Shown one piece after another: positions 24,719 to 27,134 of a DNA stretch of 27,134 nt; positions within the stretch are counted from its first letter, which is position 1, and each line of letters opens with the position of its first letter. Source of the DNA: JAWWPG01 sp038254365 (lineage in GTDB: Bacteria > Actinomycetota > Actinomycetes > Propionibacteriales > Nocardioidaceae). Below the pieces are notes generated by a model. It was not told the origin of the DNA. It saw only the letters and a list, made by a program, of their open reading frames with translations, and searched no databases. The position numbers were made by a program, and so were the translations under genes. The stretch lies in assembly GCA_038254365.1 (NCBI GenBank), contig JBBSGI010000041.1:1-27134 (forward strand), in the 5' to 3' direction.

Positions 24719-25024
24719 ATGAGACCAGTAGGGACAGCTCGTGACGACTCTGCTGGACCCGCCGATCACGGATTCGACCTCGAAGATGACTCCGTGCTCC
24801 TTCATCTCGTGGACGACGTTCGCGCAGCAGCCAGTGATCTCCCGGATGAACTGACAACCGACGCGATGACCTACGCCGACGTGGTGCAGGTCGAGGCAGG
24901 GCAATCCAACGACACGATGCGAACGACAGCCCTGGACCGTCTGCGCGTCATCGCAGTCAGCTCGGACGCCACACCATTTCAGATGGCTGTCACCGCTCTG
25001 GCTGAACACTTGCTCGCCTCCTGA
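24719..25024 (+). CDS. Hypothetical protein, 101 aa
   Basis: ATG 24719 is preceded by GAGGGGGGA at a good spacing, and a TAGGCT -10-like box lies at 24683-24688. The protein has an acidic N-terminal half (GFDLEDDSVLLHLVDDVRAA) and ends in an amphipathic helix (TPFQMAVTALAEHLLAS). No transmembrane segment, Cys cluster or known motif is seen. The good start signals and intact frame argue for a real gene; the third-position GC is lower than in the core genes, suggesting acquired DNA. I do not recognise the family. The 168 bp to the insertion sequence downstream hold nothing recognisable. Confidence 0.5.
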   Translation: MRPVGTARDDSAGPADHGFDLEDDSVLLHLVDDVRAAASDLPDELTTDAMTYADVVQVEAGQSNDTMRTTALDRLRVIAVSSDATPFQMAVTALAEHLLAS

Positions 25025-25192
25025 CGAACTTTCATCTGTGTCTGCTTGATGCCCAACGCAACGCTGGGAACACGAGCCCGCGAGTGGCGCCAGCACCAGG
25101 CAGCTCGTTTGACGGGGTCGCCAACTCACCTTACAAGTCACTCCATGGCCTGCATCCACTCCTATCCGCTGACGTTCGAAAGTCGGAAATCT

Positions 25193-25216
25193 GGCTCTTC
25201 TTACTTCAGGTGGGGG
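25193..25216 (+). repeat. Left inverted repeat of the ISL3 element
   Basis: GGCTCTTC followed by TTACTTCAGGTGGGGG. It pairs with the reverse complement of 26589-26612 at 20 of 24 positions. Confidence 0.85.
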
Positions 25217-26495
25217 TGGGTGAGTCCGCCGCCTATGAGCAGCATCCGTAGGCGGTAGTTCTCGCGGTTGCGGAACCCGCGGGCGACGCGGCGATGGAGC
25301 TCGATCAGGCCGTTGATCGCTTCTGTGCCGCCGTTGCTGGACCCCGGCCGGTTTCGAAGTAGCCCAGGAACGCCTGGCGCCACTGCTTCAATGTGCGGCC
25401 GAGTCGTGCGATCTCGGGGACCGGGCATGTCCCGAACGAGTCGACGACGCTGGTTGCGATCTTCTTTCCCTCGGCGGGGTCGGGGTGCTGGTAAGCCGCG
25501 CGGAGCCGCTGAGCACATGACCAGGCCAGCCAGACCTGCTCGTGGCGTTCGTCGGCGGCGTCGGCGGCGTCGAGGCGGGTCCATTGGCGTTCGGTGAGTT
25601 TCTCGGCGCCGGCGCGCAGCAGGTTTCCGGATCCCGTAGAGCGGGTCACCTGCGCGTCCGCGGTGCCCGAGGGTGTCTTGCTGGACCCGACGCGACGGCA
25701 TCGGCGAGCTGGTCATCGATCGCGTTCTTGTAGCCGTGGAGGGGGTCCAGGGTGGCTACTTGGACCCGCTTGCGGAACGCCTCGCCCTTTCGGTCAGCCA
25801 GTCGGCGTAGACCTTTCCCGACCGGCCCGGCACCAAGTCGAGCAGCCGCGCCCGTACGCGTCCTTGCTGGTCACGGGACAAGTCGACCATCCCGGTCAGT
25901 TCTTCGGGCCGCGGCCGCCGTCCTCGATCGGCTTGGTCGACACGTGGTGCCACACATGCTCATCGACACCGAGGGTCGAGACGTTCTCGAACCGTGTCGG
26001 GTCCGCAGCCATCGCCTCCAGCAGCGGCTTGATCGAGCGCCACACGGTGCGCCAGGTCGTCCCGAGTTACCGGGCGATCCCCAGCGACCGAGGCGTGTTC
26101 ACGACGCAGCTGCCTGATCGCCCACCAGCACGCCCGAGTCGTCAACAACGCCCGCGGCCGCGCCAGGTTCTCGTGCTTCTCGATGAACGACCCCACCGAG
26201 CACCTTTGCTCGCTACAGCGCCAGGCTCGCTTGCGCCACACCAGGCGGATCGGTCGCCCAAAGCAGGCACGTCGACCAGGACGACATCGCGACGGCCGTG
26301 ACTGTAGACGATCACCCCGCACGCCAGACATCCCATCGGCGCCGGTGGCGACTCGACCACCACCTGAAGCCGGCTGGAACGTTCGGCGACCTCGATGACA
26401 TGCATCCCCTTCAGGCCAACGAGAAGGTCACTACGGCTGCAATAGTCGCGGGCAGAACACGAGCACGCACAGTCGTGCGCCGTAGGCTCGCACAT
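25201..26495 (-). pseudogene. ISL3-family transposase, multiply frameshifted
   Basis: Pieces in all three minus-strand frames follow the order of an ISL3 DDE transposase. N-terminus: SDLLVGLKGMHVIEVAERSS with a Cys pair in MGCLACGV (zinc finger). Next RPIRLVWRKRAWRCSEQRCS, then LGTTWRTVWRSIKPLLEAMA preceded by an in-frame TAA, and LGVDEHVWHHVSTKPIEDGG (first catalytic Asp). Then DLSRDQQGRVRARLLDLVPG, TLDPLHGYKNAIDDQLADAV, LTERQWTRLDAADAADERHE, IARLGRTLKQWRQAFLGYFE and finally SNGGTEAINGLIELHRRVAR (catalytic Glu). I count at least six frame changes (near 26272, 26090, 25925, 25790, 25625 and 25345), one nonsense codon, and a deletion of roughly 20 codons after LADAV near 25700. Clearly dead. 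Confidence 0.9.
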
Positions 26496-26588
26496 CGTCG
26501 AGGCCTTCCGGTCGGTGAGCCTGGTCGCTGCCGATCCTGGAGAGCCTCGACCCGCCAGTGCTCAACCCATCAGCGCGTGTCCCCTACG

Positions 26589-26612
26589 CCCCCACCCCAG
26601 GTACGAAGAGCC
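26589..26612 (-). repeat. Right inverted repeat of the ISL3 element
   Basis: Read on the minus strand it is GGCTCTTC followed by GTACCTGGGGTGGGGG, differing from the left repeat at four positions. Confidence 0.85.
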
Positions 26613-26627
26613 GGTTTGGTCACCGGC

Positions 26628-26960
26628 TCATGTGTCGGACTTCGCTCCGATCGCCTCGAGGTCGCGAACGGCGTAGCGGTGGTGCTCCCACTCTTCCCCG
26701 AGGATCACGTGCAGGCAGGAGAGGGTGGTCTCCGGGTAGTCGGGGTCGTGCGGGTTCTTGCGGGTCGCGGTCAGCTCGTCCGGGGTGACGGTGGAGAGGA
26801 AGTCGCGCACCAGGGCGACGCGGCCCGCTCGGACCTCGAGCACCTCGGCGTACGGCGGCGTGCCGGTCGTGAAGATCGACATGTCGTTGCCGTCGGTGCC
26901 GTACTCGACGTTGGGCTGGCCTAGCGGGTGGAAGGGCTGCTCGAGCTCTAGCCTCCCCCT
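26628..26960 (-). pseudogene. 5'-truncated DinB-family gene
   Basis: The minus-strand frame is open from beyond 26960 to the stop at 26628. It reads LEQPFHPLGQPNVEYGTDGN, DMSIFTTGTPPYAEVLEVRA, GRVALVRDFLSTVTPDELTA, then CLHVILGEEWEHHRYAVRDL. The H-x3-E/W-x-HH pattern and helices match the C-terminal half of DinB-superfamily proteins (four-helix metal-binding enzymes, often thiol-dependent). The N-terminal half is absent: upstream of about 26950 the residues lose family character (RPRERGRLE). An internal Met at 26882 could give 84 aa but would lack half the fold. The gene ends 16 nt from the ISL3 right end. Probably a remnant. Confidence 0.6.
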
Positions 26961-27134
26961 TTCACGCGGCCGGGGGATCGGCTCGTTTTTGACCGTCTGA
27001 TCGGCTTGGGGTGTGTTGTCGGCGTTCGGGGTACGACGGTTGCCCGACTGCCGTGTCGGGTTGGGGGCGGTTTGCGTCTGACTTAGCGATAGAGATTGCC
27101 GTTTCGATCAGACAACATCTGGCGGGTCCTCCAC
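26961..27134. other. Unassigned right edge
   Basis: No supported gene. GTCTGATCG (26995-27003) recurs inverted as CGATCAGAC (27105-27113), and the local base composition is more T-rich than the core region. It may be the edge of another mobile element that continues outside the window; this cannot be decided here. Confidence 0.3.

Larger units (their letters stand above)
25193..26612 (-). mobile_element. ISL3-family insertion sequence, decayed
   Basis: A 1420-bp element bounded by imperfect 24-bp inverted repeats that begin GGCTCTTC, the usual ISL3-family terminus (20 of 24 positions match). It carries a single transposase gene on the minus strand, whose stop codon lies inside the left repeat. 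The 8-bp flanks (GGAAATCT and GGTTTGGT) do not match, so no target duplication survives. The transposase is broken many times, so the copy cannot move itself. The size is normal for the family. Confidence 0.88.

Noticed and set aside
25046..25192. Small gene between the 101-aa gene and the insertion sequence
   Set aside because: The open frame there runs through the insertion sequence end, lacks a ribosome binding site, and its residues look random.
25185..26620. 8-bp target-site duplication of the ISL3 element
   Set aside because: The flanks GGAAATCT and GGTTTGGT share only scattered bases.
26298..26924. 208-aa plus-strand frame across the insertion sequence end
   Set aside because: It spans the right inverted repeat and is antisense to both the transposase and the DinB remnant, so it cannot be a native gene.

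Overview
The window is high-GC DNA from an actinomycete chromosome. The evidence is the GC-rich codon use, frequent GTG starts, 4-base GTGA/ATGA gene overlaps, promoter-like TANNNT boxes with few T-run terminators, and above all a gene order that is classic for Actinobacteria. It runs 5S rRNA, TPR protein, HAD phosphatase, tlyA, nadK, recN, steA, steB/mctB, pyrG, Nudix, ald, xerD, parA-like, scpA, scpB, rluB, prephenate dehydrogenase, cmk, plsC-like, der. The block resembles Mycobacterium tuberculosis Rv1691-Rv1713 and the matching Streptomyces region. The genus cannot be fixed from the sequence alone.

Positions 1-22373 are core genome. A 5S rRNA ends an rRNA operon and is closed by a 13-bp UUCG hairpin. 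A TPR protein and an SSB-like OB-fold protein follow, then a DUF1015 gene on the minus strand that diverges from a glycerol-3-phosphate-phosphatase-like HAD gene. A tight run (57-aa protein, tlyA, nadK, recN) leads to the envelope/division pair steA-steB and to pyrG plus an ADP-ribose pyrophosphatase. After a hairpin come alanine dehydrogenase and xerD. The most interesting intergenic stretch (14555-14858) holds two oppositely oriented blocks of a ~21-nt repeat, three near-DnaA boxes and a promoter. It precedes an overlapping operon: ParA ATPase, ribbon-helix-helix (RHH) protein, ScpA, ScpB, RluB, prephenate dehydrogenase. cmk appears to restart as a leaderless transcript, followed by a PlsC-like acyltransferase and der.

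Positions 22374-27134 are accessory and heavily decayed. They contain a lipoprotein 5' stub fused to a frameshifted NarL/LuxR-type response regulator, an intact tRNA-Pro(GGG), and the frameshifted C-terminus of a tyrosine integrase transcribed toward that tRNA. Further on are a terminase-small-subunit-like remnant, a small two-helix membrane protein, one or two small hypothetical genes, a 1420-bp ISL3-family insertion sequence with recognisable 24-bp inverted repeats but a ruined transposase, and a 5'-truncated DinB-like gene. This reads as the left end of an old integrative element or prophage at tRNA-Pro that has been eroding.

The best candidate for an undescribed system is the ParA-RHH cassette joined to the condensin-loader genes scpAB, with a helically phased 21-bp repeat array upstream that could serve as its operator or centromere-like site. 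The genes and the array are seen directly; the functional link is inference.
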